Part shown: piece by piece, positions 26,858 through 34,940 of the stretch
Layout: every line of letters begins with the position of its first letter
Position numbering within the stretch: position 1 is the first letter of the stretch
NCBI GenBank assembly: GCA_015059875.1
Contig: SUZQ01000002.1
Coordinates: 1-64,000 of the forward strand
DNA from: Rikenellaceae bacterium
GTDB taxonomy: Bacteria; Bacteroidota; Bacteroidia; Bacteroidales; Rikenellaceae
Direction: 5' to 3'
DNA length: 64,000 nt
Made by a program: the position numbers and the translations under genes
The notes under the pieces: generated by a model
Told to the model about the DNA's origin: nothing
Seen by the model: only the letters and a program-made list of their open reading frames with translations
The model's database searches: none

Positions 26858-28069
26858 ATGAAAATATCTACTGGAAAGGGCGAAATTACCATTTTTGCGC
26901 TGTTGGCAATATGGTCGGTGTCGGCTGTAACATCGCTGCCAGGTTTGGCTATCTCCCCTATTTTGGAGGATTTGAGCCGAATTTTTCCATCTGCATCGCA
27001 ACTCGAAATACAAATGCTCACATCGTTGCCGTCGTTGCTGATTATTCCTTTTGTGCTTTTGTCGGGATGGCTCTCGGTGCGAGGTGGAGAGTCGTTGCGA
27101 CTGCTTGCCGTAGGTTTGGCAATATTCTTTGCAAGTGGCTTGGCGTGCATCTTCGCAAAGGATATTCGTCTGCTCATTGTTGCAAGTTGTATTATGGGCG
27201 CAGGTGCGGGAATTGCAGTTCCATACTCGACAGGACTTGTTGTGCGATACTTTACGGGCGATGCGCGAGTGCAACAACTCGGTATCAGCTCTGCCGTGAA
27301 TAACCTCTCGTTGGTACTGGCTACGGCTGTGGTAGGTTGGATTGCGACACGCGACTGGCATCTTGCTTTTACGGTCTATCTCCTGCCTGCGGTGTCGCTT
27401 GTTATGTTGCTTGCTCTGCGCGGAGTAAAGTCTGCCCCAGAGCCAAAAGAGAGCGACCAGCTGCGACAATCGAAGATTCAGTGGGGGCGACTTGCAGGAC
27501 TCTCGGTGTTGTACTTCATCATCACTTTTACGACGCTGGTAATTACCTTTTATCTATCGTTTCTGCTTGAAAAATATCACTTTCCGCAGGAGCTATCAAG
27601 CGTTATGATATCGCTCTTCTTTCTCGCGATAATGTTGCCCGGTTTAATATTAAATCTCATCATTAGTCGTGTGCGCTCGATGACCATCTTTGTGTCGCTC
27701 TGCTTGATTGTGGTAGGTCTGTTGCTCGTGGGAACTGTTCCCGATGTTCCGTTGATGACGCTGGGAGTGGTGCTTACGGGTGTGGGATACGGAGTTTTGC
27801 AGCCGATAATCTACGATAAAACGGCTATCATTGCGCCGCCCGAAACGGCCACAAAGGCTCTCTCGGTGGTTATGACAGTCAATTATGTTGCGGTGGTAGT
27901 ATGTCCGTTTGTGGTAGACTTTGCAGAGCGTCTGTTCCGCCAAAAAGAGGAGTCTTTTCCCTTTGTGGCGAGTGCTGTGCTGGTGGCAATGGTGGCTTTT
28001 TTGTCGCTGCTGATGCGAAAAAGTTTCGTTTTAGGGCTCGACGACTCCTATTATAGTAGCAAGAAATAG
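26858..28069 (+). CDS. Major facilitator superfamily transporter
   Basis: A 403-residue polytopic protein with about twelve hydrophobic segments in two halves, consistent with MFS. The loop between segments 2 and 3 carries GWLSVRGGESLRL, close to the MFS G-x-L-aD-rxGrr signature, and a charged central loop occurs near residues 190-205 (KSAPEPKESDQLRQSK). It resembles CynX/NimT- or YbfB-like exporters, but the substrate cannot be told. It is followed after 23 nt by a LuxC-like reductase gene that has its own promoter. Confidence 0.85.
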   Translation: MKISTGKGEITIFALLAIWSVSAVTSLPGLAISPILEDLSRIFPSASQLEIQMLTSLPSLLIIPFVLLSGWLSVRGGESLRLLAVGLAIFFASGLACIFAKDIRLLIVASCIMGAGAGIAVPYSTGLVVRYFTGDARVQQLGISSAVNNLSLVLATAVVGWIATRDWHLAFTVYLLPAVSLVMLLALRGVKSAPEPKESDQLRQSKIQWGRLAGLSVLYFIITFTTLVITFYLSFLLEKYHFPQELSSVMISLFFLAIMLPGLILNLIISRVRSMTIFVSLCLIVVGLLLVGTVPDVPLMTLGVVLTGVGYGVLQPIIYDKTAIIAPPETATKALSVVMTVNYVAVVVCPFVVDFAERLFRQKEESFPFVASAVLVAMVAFLSLLMRKSFVLGLDDSYYSSKK

Positions 28070-28079
28070 AAAAAATTGC

Positions 28080-28087
28080 TATCTTTG
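28080..28087 (+). promoter_or_regulatory. -7 box immediately ahead of acyl-CoA reductase start
   Basis: TATCTTTG ends 5 nt before the GTG at 28093. Transcription would begin at or within a few bases of the start codon. Confidence 0.65.
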
Positions 28088-28092
28088 TCGTT

Positions 28093-29085
28093 GTGAAGAG
28101 TACTATTCAGATATTTTCGGAACTCGGAGAACGACTTGCAGCGTTTGGCTCTGACGAGGTGTCGCGCTCGATTGTGGCGCGTGCAGTGGCGGAGAATGAG
28201 TGGTTTTCGGTGGACGATATTCGCTACGCCGTAGAGGCTCTGCGCAGTGAGATGCTCGATGGCGATAAGGTGGCAAAGTGGCTTGCTTGCTACCCTGCAG
28301 CCGCTAATGGCGAGGCGAAGCGCGTAGCTATTATTATGGCGGGAAATATCCCGTTAGTGGGCTTTTTTGACCTGATGTGTGTCATCGCAAATGGAGATAT
28401 TCCTTGCGTTAAGCCGTCGAGTAAAGATCGTGTTTTCGAGGGGTATATCGAGCAGCTGTTGCGCGAAATTGAGCCAGCATTGCGAATTGAACAGTACCTC
28501 GAAGGCGGGGAGTATGACGCGGTAATTGCAACGGGTGGAGATAGTGCAAATCTCTACTTCCGCACCGCATTTGCCGATGTTCCGTGCCTTTTGAGAGGTA
28601 GCCGTCACTCGGTTGCAGTGTTGTCGGGAAAGGAGAAAAAGAGCGATATTGAGCTGTTGGCTGATGATGTTTTTCTCCATGCGGGGCTTGGTTGCCGTAG
28701 CGTCTCGCTGATATTTGTGCCAAGGGGCTATAAACTTGCATTGCCAGTGCGCAAAATGTGTCGCGCCTATCATAATAACTATCTGCAATGCAGAGCATTG
28801 CTTACGATGCAAGGGGTAAAGTTTGTTGATATGGGCGAGGCTGTACTTGTTCCATCTGCTGCGGAGTTTCCGCGATTCTTGAGTCAGATAAATGTTGTCG
28901 AGTACAAGGATATAGATGAGGTGCGCGAGTGGCTTACGGCAAATGATGCGACTTTGCAGTGTGTTGTGAGCCAGCTTGATGGCATTCATTCGCGTGTAGT
29001 GCCGATAGGAATGGCGCAACGACCAACACTCTACGACTATGCTGACGAGTGTGATATTATGCAGTTTTTAACCTCCGTTGGGTAA
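28093..29085 (+). CDS. LuxC-like acyl-CoA reductase family protein
   Basis: A 330-residue protein matching the acyl-CoA reductase (LuxC) family, which reduces activated acyl groups to aldehydes with NAD(P)H. Visible features are VAIIMAGNIPLVGFFDLMC, the nucleotide-binding-like ATGGDSANLYF, and the catalytic-cysteine block HAGLGCRSVS. The N-terminus is shorter than in luminescence LuxC. The physiological acyl substrate in Bacteroidota is not known to me. The start is a GTG, with a -7 box only 5 nt upstream, so the mRNA may be leaderless. Confidence 0.83.
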   Translation: MKSTIQIFSELGERLAAFGSDEVSRSIVARAVAENEWFSVDDIRYAVEALRSEMLDGDKVAKWLACYPAAANGEAKRVAIIMAGNIPLVGFFDLMCVIANGDIPCVKPSSKDRVFEGYIEQLLREIEPALRIEQYLEGGEYDAVIATGGDSANLYFRTAFADVPCLLRGSRHSVAVLSGKEKKSDIELLADDVFLHAGLGCRSVSLIFVPRGYKLALPVRKMCRAYHNNYLQCRALLTMQGVKFVDMGEAVLVPSAAEFPRFLSQINVVEYKDIDEVREWLTANDATLQCVVSQLDGIHSRVVPIGMAQRPTLYDYADECDIMQFLTSVG

Positions 29086-29104
29086 TATTTTTGAAAATTT
29101 ATGC

Positions 29105-29112
29105 TATCTTTG
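29105..29112 (+). promoter_or_regulatory. -7 box for Spy-like gene
   Basis: TATCTTTG lies 31 nt upstream of the Spy-like start codon. Confidence 0.65.
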
Positions 29113-29143
29113 CATCAGGAAATACCAATAAAACTATAAAATT

Positions 29144-29629
29144 ATGAAGAAGATTCTTTTGATGTTAGTTGCCGTATTGGCGTTTGTTACAGTATCGGCT
29201 CAACCTCCACACGGAGGCCCACAAGGCGGTCAGCAGGGCGGTCAGCGCAATGCGAGAATGATTGAGATGTTGCAGAAGCAACTCAATATGAGCCCTGAGC
29301 AGGCGAAGAAGTTTGCTCCTGTCTATCAGGCTTATCAGCGCGAGATTCGCAATGTGCGCAAAGAGACAAAGATGGTTGTAGATTCATACAAGAATGACGA
29401 GATGACCGTGAAGGTTGCCAAGAAGATTATGATGGCGCAGCTCAATGGCGACAAGGCGATTATTCAGGTTAAGAAGGAGTATATCCGCGTGTTTGTGGAG
29501 CATTTGAACCCTGAGCAGTTGTCGAAAATTTTTACTATCGGTCAAGGCCCTCGTCGTCCTCGCGGTGGACAGCCGGGAAGTGGCCCTCGCCCACAAGGAC
29601 CTCGTCCTGAGGGTGGCGCACTACGATAG
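29144..29629 (+). CDS. Spy/CpxP-like exported protein with Gly/Pro-rich ends
   Basis: A 161-residue exported protein with signal peptide (MKKILLMLVAVLAFVTVSAQ). After a Gly/Gln-rich linker, a helical region (about 38-130; MIEMLQKQLNMSPEQAKKFA ... VEHLNPEQLSKIF) repeats the L-x-P-E-Q pattern of Spy/CpxP periplasmic chaperones. The tail is rich in Gly, Pro and Arg. A role in envelope stress or protein folding is inferred from this pattern; sequence similarity is weak. It is a single-gene unit with its own promoter and a strong terminator. Confidence 0.7.
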   Translation: MKKILLMLVAVLAFVTVSAQPPHGGPQGGQQGGQRNARMIEMLQKQLNMSPEQAKKFAPVYQAYQREIRNVRKETKMVVDSYKNDEMTVKVAKKIMMAQLNGDKAIIQVKKEYIRVFVEHLNPEQLSKIFTIGQGPRRPRGGQPGSGPRPQGPRPEGGALR

Positions 29630-29650
29630 AGAATATACCATAACGAAAAG

Positions 29651-29681
29651 AGAAAAGCAACCTGTTTTAGGTTGCTTTTCT
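29651..29681. terminator. Bidirectional terminator between Spy-like gene and asnA
   Basis: A 13-bp perfect stem (AGAAAAGCAACCT and complement) with a 5-nt loop lies between convergent genes. Confidence 0.88.
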
Positions 29682-29688
29682 GTTCTTA

Positions 29689-30729
29689 TTATATAAGTGA
29701 GATTCCGTTTTCGCGACACTCGCGGCGCATCTCGTCGGGCCAGATACTCGATTGGGTTTCGCCGATATGGGCTTTGTGTAGCAGAATCATACACAGGCGG
29801 CTCTGCCCGATACCGCCACCAATGGTCTGAGGAAGCGAGCCTTCGAGCAGGCGACGGTGGAAGTAGAGGCTCTTGCGCTCCTCTTTGTGGTGTTCGGCAA
29901 GTTGTCGTTCTAACGCCTCCTTGTCTACACGGATGCCCATTGACGATAGCTCTATTGCGCGGTTGAGTATCGGATACCAAATGAGGAGGTCGCCATTGAG
30001 TCCAGCCAAGCCCGACTCCTCGGAGATTGTCGAGTAGTCGTCGTAGTCGGCTGCTCTGCCGTCGTGTCGCTCGCCATTGCTCAATACAGAGCCGATACCT
30101 ATGATAAATACCGCTCCAAACTCTTTGCAGATGGCATCCTCGCGCTCCTTTGGGGTGAGTTTGGGGTATCTATTTAGTAGCTCCTCAGAGTGAATGAATG
30201 TAACCTTCTCAGGTAGAAACGGCTCAATTTGAGGGAATGTTTCGCAGATGTGATACTCGGTGCGAAGAATTGCGTTATATATCTGTTGCACAGTATTTTT
30301 GAGGTACTCTACCGTGCGCTCTTTGTGGCTCATTACACGCTCCCAATCCCACTGATCGACATACAACGAGTGGAGATTGTCCAACTCCTCGTCGGCACGA
30401 ATAGCGTTCATATCGGTGATGATGCCGTAGCCGCACTTTACCTCGTAGTCGGCAAGTGTTACGCGCTTCCATTTCGCAAGGGAGTGTACCACCTCTGCCT
30501 CTGCACCTCCCATATCCGAGATTGGGAAGGTTACGGGATGCTCAGTGCCACTCAAATCGTCGTTCATTCCAAGACCTTTTAGAACGAATAGCGGCGCAGT
30601 AACACGACGCAAGCGCAACTCCGTAGATAGGCTTGCCAAGAAGAAGTCTTTGATAACTTTGATAGCTATTTCGGTCTGTTGCAGTGTGAGTGCAGCCGTG
30701 TAGTTCTTGGGTATAATAAGTTTGCTCAT
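29689..30729 (-). CDS. asnA: Aspartate-ammonia ligase (ammonia-dependent asparagine synthetase)
   Basis: A 346-residue AsnA, related to class II aminoacyl-tRNA synthetases. It makes asparagine from aspartate, ATP and free ammonia. Characteristic segments are YTAALTLQQTEIAIKVIKDFF, RRVTAPLFVLKGLGMNDDLSG, VHSLAKWKRVTLADY and the C-terminal GGGIGQSRLCMILLHKAHIGE. Unlike AsnB it has no glutaminase domain and cannot use glutamine. Length and motifs are normal. It has its own -7 box. Its ammonia dependence fits the altered GuaA and PurF described below. Confidence 0.96.
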   Translation of the reverse strand: MSKLIIPKNYTAALTLQQTEIAIKVIKDFFLASLSTELRLRRVTAPLFVLKGLGMNDDLSGTEHPVTFPISDMGGAEAEVVHSLAKWKRVTLADYEVKCGYGIITDMNAIRADEELDNLHSLYVDQWDWERVMSHKERTVEYLKNTVQQIYNAILRTEYHICETFPQIEPFLPEKVTFIHSEELLNRYPKLTPKEREDAICKEFGAVFIIGIGSVLSNGERHDGRAADYDDYSTISEESGLAGLNGDLLIWYPILNRAIELSSMGIRVDKEALERQLAEHHKEERKSLYFHRRLLEGSLPQTIGGGIGQSRLCMILLHKAHIGETQSSIWPDEMRRECRENGISLI

Positions 30730-30755
30730 AACTCTACTCTTTACCTAACAATTCA

Positions 30756-30763
30756 CAAAGATA
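30756..30763 (-). promoter_or_regulatory. -7 box for asnA
   Basis: The minus strand reads TATCTTTG, 26 nt upstream of the asnA start codon. Confidence 0.7.
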
Positions 30764-30823
30764 GTAAAAAAATACACAGTTACAAAGTTGTATGGTTGCT
30801 GATAGAGTGACTTTTTTTCAAAT

Positions 30824-30880
30824 ATAATCGCTACTCAAGTACAAAGATTGCCACCAGCACATTCATTTACCATTTGGCAA
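30824..30880 (+). repeat. Internally deleted copy of structured repeat (copy B1)
   Basis: AATCGCTACTCAAG followed by GCCACCAGC and TTTGGCAACG matches the linker and the 3' end of the full element next to it (31050-31080). The GCAA hairpin and both right-hand stem strands are missing. Confidence 0.65.
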
Positions 30881-31075
30881 CGGATTCGAACGGCGGCAGC
30901 AGTCGAGAGCAGACCGAAGAGAGGCTATTGCAATCGAAGATTGTCGGGATTGAGGAGTGATGTGCGAAAACTTGTTTTCAGGCACAATCGCTACTCAAGC
31001 ACGGAGATTTGCGCAAGCAAACAATAGCCGACCAAGATTAGTCTGCCGAGGCGCCACAAGCTGAACGAATTTGGC
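30881..31075 (+). ncRNA. Structured dispersed element, full copy B
   Basis: Candidate structured RNA or DNA element. Outer stem P1 pairs 30909-30914 (GCAGAC) with 31041-31046 (GTCTGC). P2 pairs 30923-30930 (GGCTATTG) with 31022-31029 (CAATAGCC). Inside P2 lie three hairpins: P3 CAATC-GAA-GATTG (30931-30943), P4 TGTGC-GAAAA-CTTG-TTTTC-AG-GCACA (30961-30986) and P5 TTTGC-GCAA-GCAAA (31008-31021). The copy at 63795-63933 has the same stems with compensatory changes. Tetraloops CTTG and GCAA make sense only on the + strand. No promoter or ORF is evident, so transcription is unproven. It lies just beyond the tRNA-Val terminator. Confidence 0.6.
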
Positions 31076-31089
31076 AACGAACACAAAAA

Positions 31090-31112
31090 AAGACGACTCA
31101 AAAAGTCGTCTT
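31090..31112 (-). terminator. Terminator of tRNA-Val
   Basis: The stem AAGACGACT/AGTCGTCTT with a 5-nt loop is followed by a T-run on the minus strand, 7 nt after the tRNA 3' end. Confidence 0.85.
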
Positions 31113-31119
31113 AATTTTG

Positions 31120-31194
31120 TGGGAGTTGACGGATTCGAACCGCCGACCCTCTGCTTGTAAGGCAGATGCTCTAAACCAGCTGAGCTAAACTCCC
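31120..31194 (-). tRNA. tRNA-Val (anticodon TAC)
   Basis: A 75-nt cloverleaf. The acceptor stem is GGGAGTT/AACTCCC with A discriminator. The anticodon stem TCTGC/GCAGA encloses CTTACAA, and the T arm contains GGTTCGAATCC. CCA is not encoded. It reads GTA and related valine codons. It is probably co-transcribed with the upstream tRNA-Asn, since no separate promoter box is visible in the 141-nt spacer. Confidence 0.95.
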
Positions 31195-31335
31195 TTTTCA
31201 AAAATGGCTTGGGACTGCTGATTCGCTATCTTCAAAGTTTGTTGCTATCCACTTCAACACCTTTTACTCGACTACCTTCAACTCTCGTTTTTGGTTTGCC
31301 GTAATCGAATCTCTTTTGCAACCCTCGCGCAATTG

Positions 31336-31409
31336 CGCCTGAACAAGGACTTGAACCTAGGACCCCATGATTAACAGTCATGTGCTCTAACCAACTGAGC
31401 TATTCAGGC
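31336..31409 (-). tRNA. tRNA-Asn (anticodon GTT)
   Basis: A 74-nt cloverleaf. The acceptor stem is GCCTGAA/TTCAGGC with G discriminator. The anticodon stem CATGA/TCATG encloses CTGTTAA, and the T arm contains GGTTCAAGTCC. CCA is not encoded. Confidence 0.95.
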
Positions 31410-31453
31410 ATTTTTTAGAACCTTGCAATGCGGTTGTTTCCGTTTTGCGAGTG

Positions 31454-31461
31454 CAAATATA
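31454..31461 (-). promoter_or_regulatory. -7 box for tRNA-Asn/tRNA-Val
   Basis: The minus strand reads TATATTTG about 45 nt upstream of tRNA-Asn. Confidence 0.65.
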
Positions 31462-31512
31462 TGGCAAATTTTTTTATCTTGCAAAACTTTTGCACAAAAA
31501 AATTAAAAAAAT

Positions 31513-31520
31513 TATCTTTG
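31513..31520 (+). promoter_or_regulatory. -7 box immediately ahead of DUF1573 gene
   Basis: TATCTTTG ends 5 nt before the ATG at 31526, so the transcript would have almost no leader. Confidence 0.65.
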
Positions 31521-31525
31521 CACCA

Positions 31526-32599
31526 ATGAAACTGATGCTTAAAATATTCGTTACTCTTTTGTTTACAGCGTTTTATGGCGTTGTAGAGGCGAAAATTATT
31601 TTTGATACTTTTTTTTATGATTTTGGCGAAATAGCCGAAGATGGTGGCGCAGTGGAGCATATTTTCACTCTGCGCAACACCTCGGCCGAGCCTGTTGTGA
31701 TTGTCGCGGTGCGCTCGTCTTGCGGTTGCACAAAGGCGGAGTTCTCGCGAAAGCCTATTATGCCCGATAGTACTGCTACTATAAAAGTTGTATTTAATCC
31801 GTTGAATTACCCTGGTGCATTTGCCCGCAAGGTGACGGTTTTTACTGCGGATGGGCCATTAAAAGAGCAACTACTCGTCAAGGGAACGGTAATTCCGCGT
31901 AAGAAAACGGTCGAGGAGCGATATCCGCTTGTGATGGGCGGGGGCGTGCGAGCTGCTGCGAATGCCCACTCGTTTGGCTATGTCGAGCATGGAAAGGTGG
32001 CGTTATCCTCATTCGAGATATACAACAGCTCTGCGCGTGAGGTTTCGCTTGCTGTTGATAATCCCTATTCAGAGTTGGAGTTTATCTCTCCCGCAAAGCT
32101 CGCTGCGGGCGAGGAGGCGGTGATTAATTTTAGCTGTCTGTTGCCCGAAAATAGCGAGTTGTATGGCTCGCTTGCCTACTCGGTCAATCTGCTTGTAGAT
32201 GGGCAAAAATCGCAATACCCGTTTATTATAAACGGACTCGCGATAGATTCTCGCGATATAAATGCAAATAATCGTGCGCAGATGATTGTTCTTTCCGAAA
32301 ATTTTATTAAATTTGGCGCTGTAAAGCGTACTAATGAAAAGTTGGTGCGTCGGCTGACAGTTAGCAATGACGGAAACGAGCCGCTTGTGATACGCAAATT
32401 GGAGCTTGATTGTGACGGTTGCAGAGCGAGATTGAGTGGCGAGATGACGATTGCTGCGGGCGACAACAGAGTTGTGGAGGTGGAGATTAACCCCTCGCGT
32501 CTGCCGTTCGGAGCTGTGGTCGAGAGGTTGCGAATTGTGAGCAACGATCCAAAGATGCCTGTCTACACAATCCGAGTATCGGCAATTGTTGAGAGGTAG
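31526..32599 (+). CDS. Exported DUF1573-domain protein
   Basis: A 357-residue exported protein with signal peptide (MKLMLKIFVTLLFTAFYGVVEA). It contains DUF1573 immunoglobulin-like units. The first has the usual FYDFGEIAEDGGAVEHIFTLRNTS...VVAVRSSCGCTKAEF, and a second, more diverged unit lies near the C-terminus (FIKFGAVKRTNEKLVRRLTVSNDG). The function is unknown, but such proteins are numerous in Bacteroidota. The track start (31445) includes 27 upstream codons. The ATG at 31526 is chosen because it opens the signal peptide and sits 5 nt after a perfect -7 box. Confidence 0.85.
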   Translation: MKLMLKIFVTLLFTAFYGVVEAKIIFDTFFYDFGEIAEDGGAVEHIFTLRNTSAEPVVIVAVRSSCGCTKAEFSRKPIMPDSTATIKVVFNPLNYPGAFARKVTVFTADGPLKEQLLVKGTVIPRKKTVEERYPLVMGGGVRAAANAHSFGYVEHGKVALSSFEIYNSSAREVSLAVDNPYSELEFISPAKLAAGEEAVINFSCLLPENSELYGSLAYSVNLLVDGQKSQYPFIINGLAIDSRDINANNRAQMIVLSENFIKFGAVKRTNEKLVRRLTVSNDGNEPLVIRKLELDCDGCRARLSGEMTIAAGDNRVVEVEINPSRLPFGAVVERLRIVSNDPKMPVYTIRVSAIVER

Positions 32600-32620
32600 A
32601 GTAAATAGAAGAAGAGAACA

Positions 32621-33502
32621 ATGTTCGAGATAGTAGAGAGAAGAGAACTTGCGGAGAATATATACTTGACTCGTGTCAAGGCACCGCGCATTGCTCGTTC
32701 GGCACAGCCAGGACAATTTGTCATCGTGCGTGCTGATGAGCGAGGAGAACGCACTCCGCTGACTATTGCAGACTACGATGCCGAGGAGGGAACGGTGACG
32801 CTTGTGACGCAGGCGTTGGGTGTATCGACTCGCAAGATTGTAGCAAAGGGTGAGGGAGATTCTCTTGCCGATATCGCTGGGCCTCTTGGTCGCCCTTCAG
32901 ATTTTGTGAAGGAGGATGTCGAGGAGTTGCGCAAGCGTAAGTTTATATTTATAGGTGGTGGCGTAGGTGCTGCACCCGTATATCCACAAGTCAAGTGGCT
33001 CGCAGAGCGTGGCGTGGAGGTGGATGTTATCGTTGGTGCAAAGACTAAGGATCTGCTCATTTATGCCGAGGAGATGCGCAAGGTTGCGACAAATCTCTAC
33101 ATCGCTACGGATGATGGCTCGGAGGGCTTTCACGGATTGGTCACTACCCTACTCGAAAAACTCGTGAACGAGGGCAAAGAGTACGACTGCTGCGTGGCTA
33201 TTGGCCCGATGATTATGATGAAGTTTGTGACGCTCACGGCAAAGAAGTTCAATCTGCCGTGCATCGTATCACTCAACGCCTTGATGGTGGATGGTACGGG
33301 AATGTGCGGAGCGTGTCGTGTGACCATTGCGGGCAAGACAAAGTTCACTTGCGTGGATGGGCCTGAGTTCAACGCCTACGATGTAGATTTCGACGAGGCG
33401 ATGCGTCGTCAGGGTATGTACCGCACGCAGGAGCAGCGAGCTGTGGCTATTCAGCACGAGCGTGAGGCGGGCCACAAATGTAATATTGGTTTGGATAAGT
33501 AG
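32621..33502 (+). CDS. NfnA/SudB-like FAD/NAD-binding, [2Fe-2S] subunit
   Basis: A 293-residue ferredoxin-NADP reductase-type flavoprotein. An N-terminal FAD-binding beta barrel (PGQFVIVRADERGERTPLTIADYD) and NAD-binding domain (FIGGGVGAAPVYPQVKWL) are followed by a C-terminal cysteine cluster (GMCGACRV ... FTCVDGPEF) for a [2Fe-2S] centre, as in PyrK, SudB and NfnA. Paired with the next gene it should form an NfnAB-type transhydrogenase (NADH, ferredoxin and NADPH bifurcation) or a sulfide dehydrogenase-like complex. The partner gene starts 3 nt after its stop. Confidence 0.88.
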   Translation: MFEIVERRELAENIYLTRVKAPRIARSAQPGQFVIVRADERGERTPLTIADYDAEEGTVTLVTQALGVSTRKIVAKGEGDSLADIAGPLGRPSDFVKEDVEELRKRKFIFIGGGVGAAPVYPQVKWLAERGVEVDVIVGAKTKDLLIYAEEMRKVATNLYIATDDGSEGFHGLVTTLLEKLVNEGKEYDCCVAIGPMIMMKFVTLTAKKFNLPCIVSLNALMVDGTGMCGACRVTIAGKTKFTCVDGPEFNAYDVDFDEAMRRQGMYRTQEQRAVAIQHEREAGHKCNIGLDK

Positions 33503-33505
33503 ATT

Positions 33506-34906
33506 ATGGCGAATAAGATACCTCGCGTGGCGGTACGCGAGCAGGATGCAAAGGTTCGAGCAACAAACTTCGAGGAGGTCTGCTACGGCTATAGTAAGGA
33601 GGAGGCGATGTTGGAGGCTACGCGATGCCTCGACTGCAAGAATCCGCGTTGTGTGGCAGCTTGCCCCGTAGGCATTCAAATACCGCGATTTATCGAACGA
33701 TTGCGCGAAGGCGACACAAAGGGTGCTGCGGAGGTTATATCGGTAGATTCGTCGCTGCCAAGCATCTGTGGTCGCGTTTGTCCGCAGGAGACGCAGTGCG
33801 AGGGCTCGTGCATTCTCGGCATTAAGGGCGAGCCAGTGGCTATTGGTAAGCTTGAGCGTTTTGTGGGCGATTGGCAGTTGGAGAATGGTCGTTCGAAACA
33901 TAATATTGAGAAGAATGGTCATAAGGTGGCTATCGTGGGTAGCGGTCCTGCGGGCTTGGCTTGCGCAAGCGACCTCGCAAAGATGGGCTACGAGGTGACT
34001 ATATTCGAGGCTCTGCACGAAGCAGGTGGCGTTTTGGTATATGGTATTCCAGAGTTCCGTCTGCCGAAGGAGCGAGTTGTAAAGCGCGAGATTGAGAGCG
34101 TTAAGGAGCTTGGCGTTACGATTGAGACCGATGTTGTAGTTGGTCGCACCATCACGGTGGATGCGCTGCTCGATGAGGAGGGCTACGATGCTGTATTTAT
34201 CGGCTCAGGTGCTGGTCTACCACGATTTATGGGTATCGAGGGCGAGAACTTGAATGGCGTATTGTCAGCAAATGAGTTCCTTACACGCGCAAACTTGATG
34301 CACGCCTACGACGAGGCGTACGATACACCTATTTATGTAGGTAGAAAGGTTGTAGTCGTGGGTGGTGGAAATGTTGCGATGGACGCAGTGCGTACGGCAA
34401 AGCGTTTGGGTGCAGAGGCGACCATAGTATATCGCCGTAGCGAAAAGGAGTTGCCTGCGCGCGTAGAAGAGGTACACCACGCCAAGGAGGAGGGCATAGA
34501 GTTTAAGATGCTTACCAACCCTACCGCCGTATTGGGCGATGAGATGGGCTGGGTACGCGCTATAAACTGTGTGCAGATGGAGCTGGGCGAGCCAGATGAG
34601 AGTGGTCGTCGCTCTCCACAGGTGGTTGAAGGCTCGGATTTCGAGATTGAGTGCGATGTTGTTGTTATGGCACTCGGAACATCTCCAAATCCGCTTATCG
34701 CCTCGACTACCAATTCACTCGAAACTTCGCGTCGCGGTTGCATCGTGGCTGACGAGTGGGGACGAACTTCGCGTAAAGGCGTCTTTGCAGGAGGTGATAC
34801 CGTTACGGGTGCTGCAACAGTGATTTTGGCTATGGGTGCAGGACGCAAGGCTGCAACGGCTATTGATAGCTATGTGCGTGGAGTTGAGATAAATAGTGAG
34901 GAATAA
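33506..34906 (+). CDS. NfnB/GltA-like NADPH-dependent iron-sulfur flavoprotein
   Basis: A 466-residue protein related to the glutamate synthase small subunit and to NfnB/SudA. An N-terminal double [4Fe-4S] domain (CLDCKNPRCVAACPVG; CGRVCPQETQCEGSC) is followed by FAD-binding (VAIVGSGPAGLACASDLAKMGY) and NADPH-binding (KVVVVGGGNVAMDAVRTAKRLGA) domains. It has no glutaminase or FMN synthase domain, so it is not a complete glutamate synthase despite common annotation. Pairing with the upstream NfnA-like gene favours an electron-bifurcating or NADPH-supplying complex in the cytosol. Confidence 0.88.
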   Translation: MANKIPRVAVREQDAKVRATNFEEVCYGYSKEEAMLEATRCLDCKNPRCVAACPVGIQIPRFIERLREGDTKGAAEVISVDSSLPSICGRVCPQETQCEGSCILGIKGEPVAIGKLERFVGDWQLENGRSKHNIEKNGHKVAIVGSGPAGLACASDLAKMGYEVTIFEALHEAGGVLVYGIPEFRLPKERVVKREIESVKELGVTIETDVVVGRTITVDALLDEEGYDAVFIGSGAGLPRFMGIEGENLNGVLSANEFLTRANLMHAYDEAYDTPIYVGRKVVVVGGGNVAMDAVRTAKRLGAEATIVYRRSEKELPARVEEVHHAKEEGIEFKMLTNPTAVLGDEMGWVRAINCVQMELGEPDESGRRSPQVVEGSDFEIECDVVVMALGTSPNPLIASTTNSLETSRRGCIVADEWGRTSRKGVFAGGDTVTGAATVILAMGAGRKAATAIDSYVRGVEINSEE

Positions 34907-34940
34907 ATAATATTACTAATCAATAAAACTAAACAAAATT

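Noticed and set aside
26858-27303. Alternative plus-strand frame (151 codons) over the MFS gene
   Set aside because: The transporter frame has consistent membrane segments and an MFS motif; the other frame has none.
33506-34906. Complete glutamate synthase
   Set aside because: It has only the small-subunit-type Fe-S/FAD/NADPH domains. No glutaminase or FMN domain is encoded, and the partner is NfnA-like.
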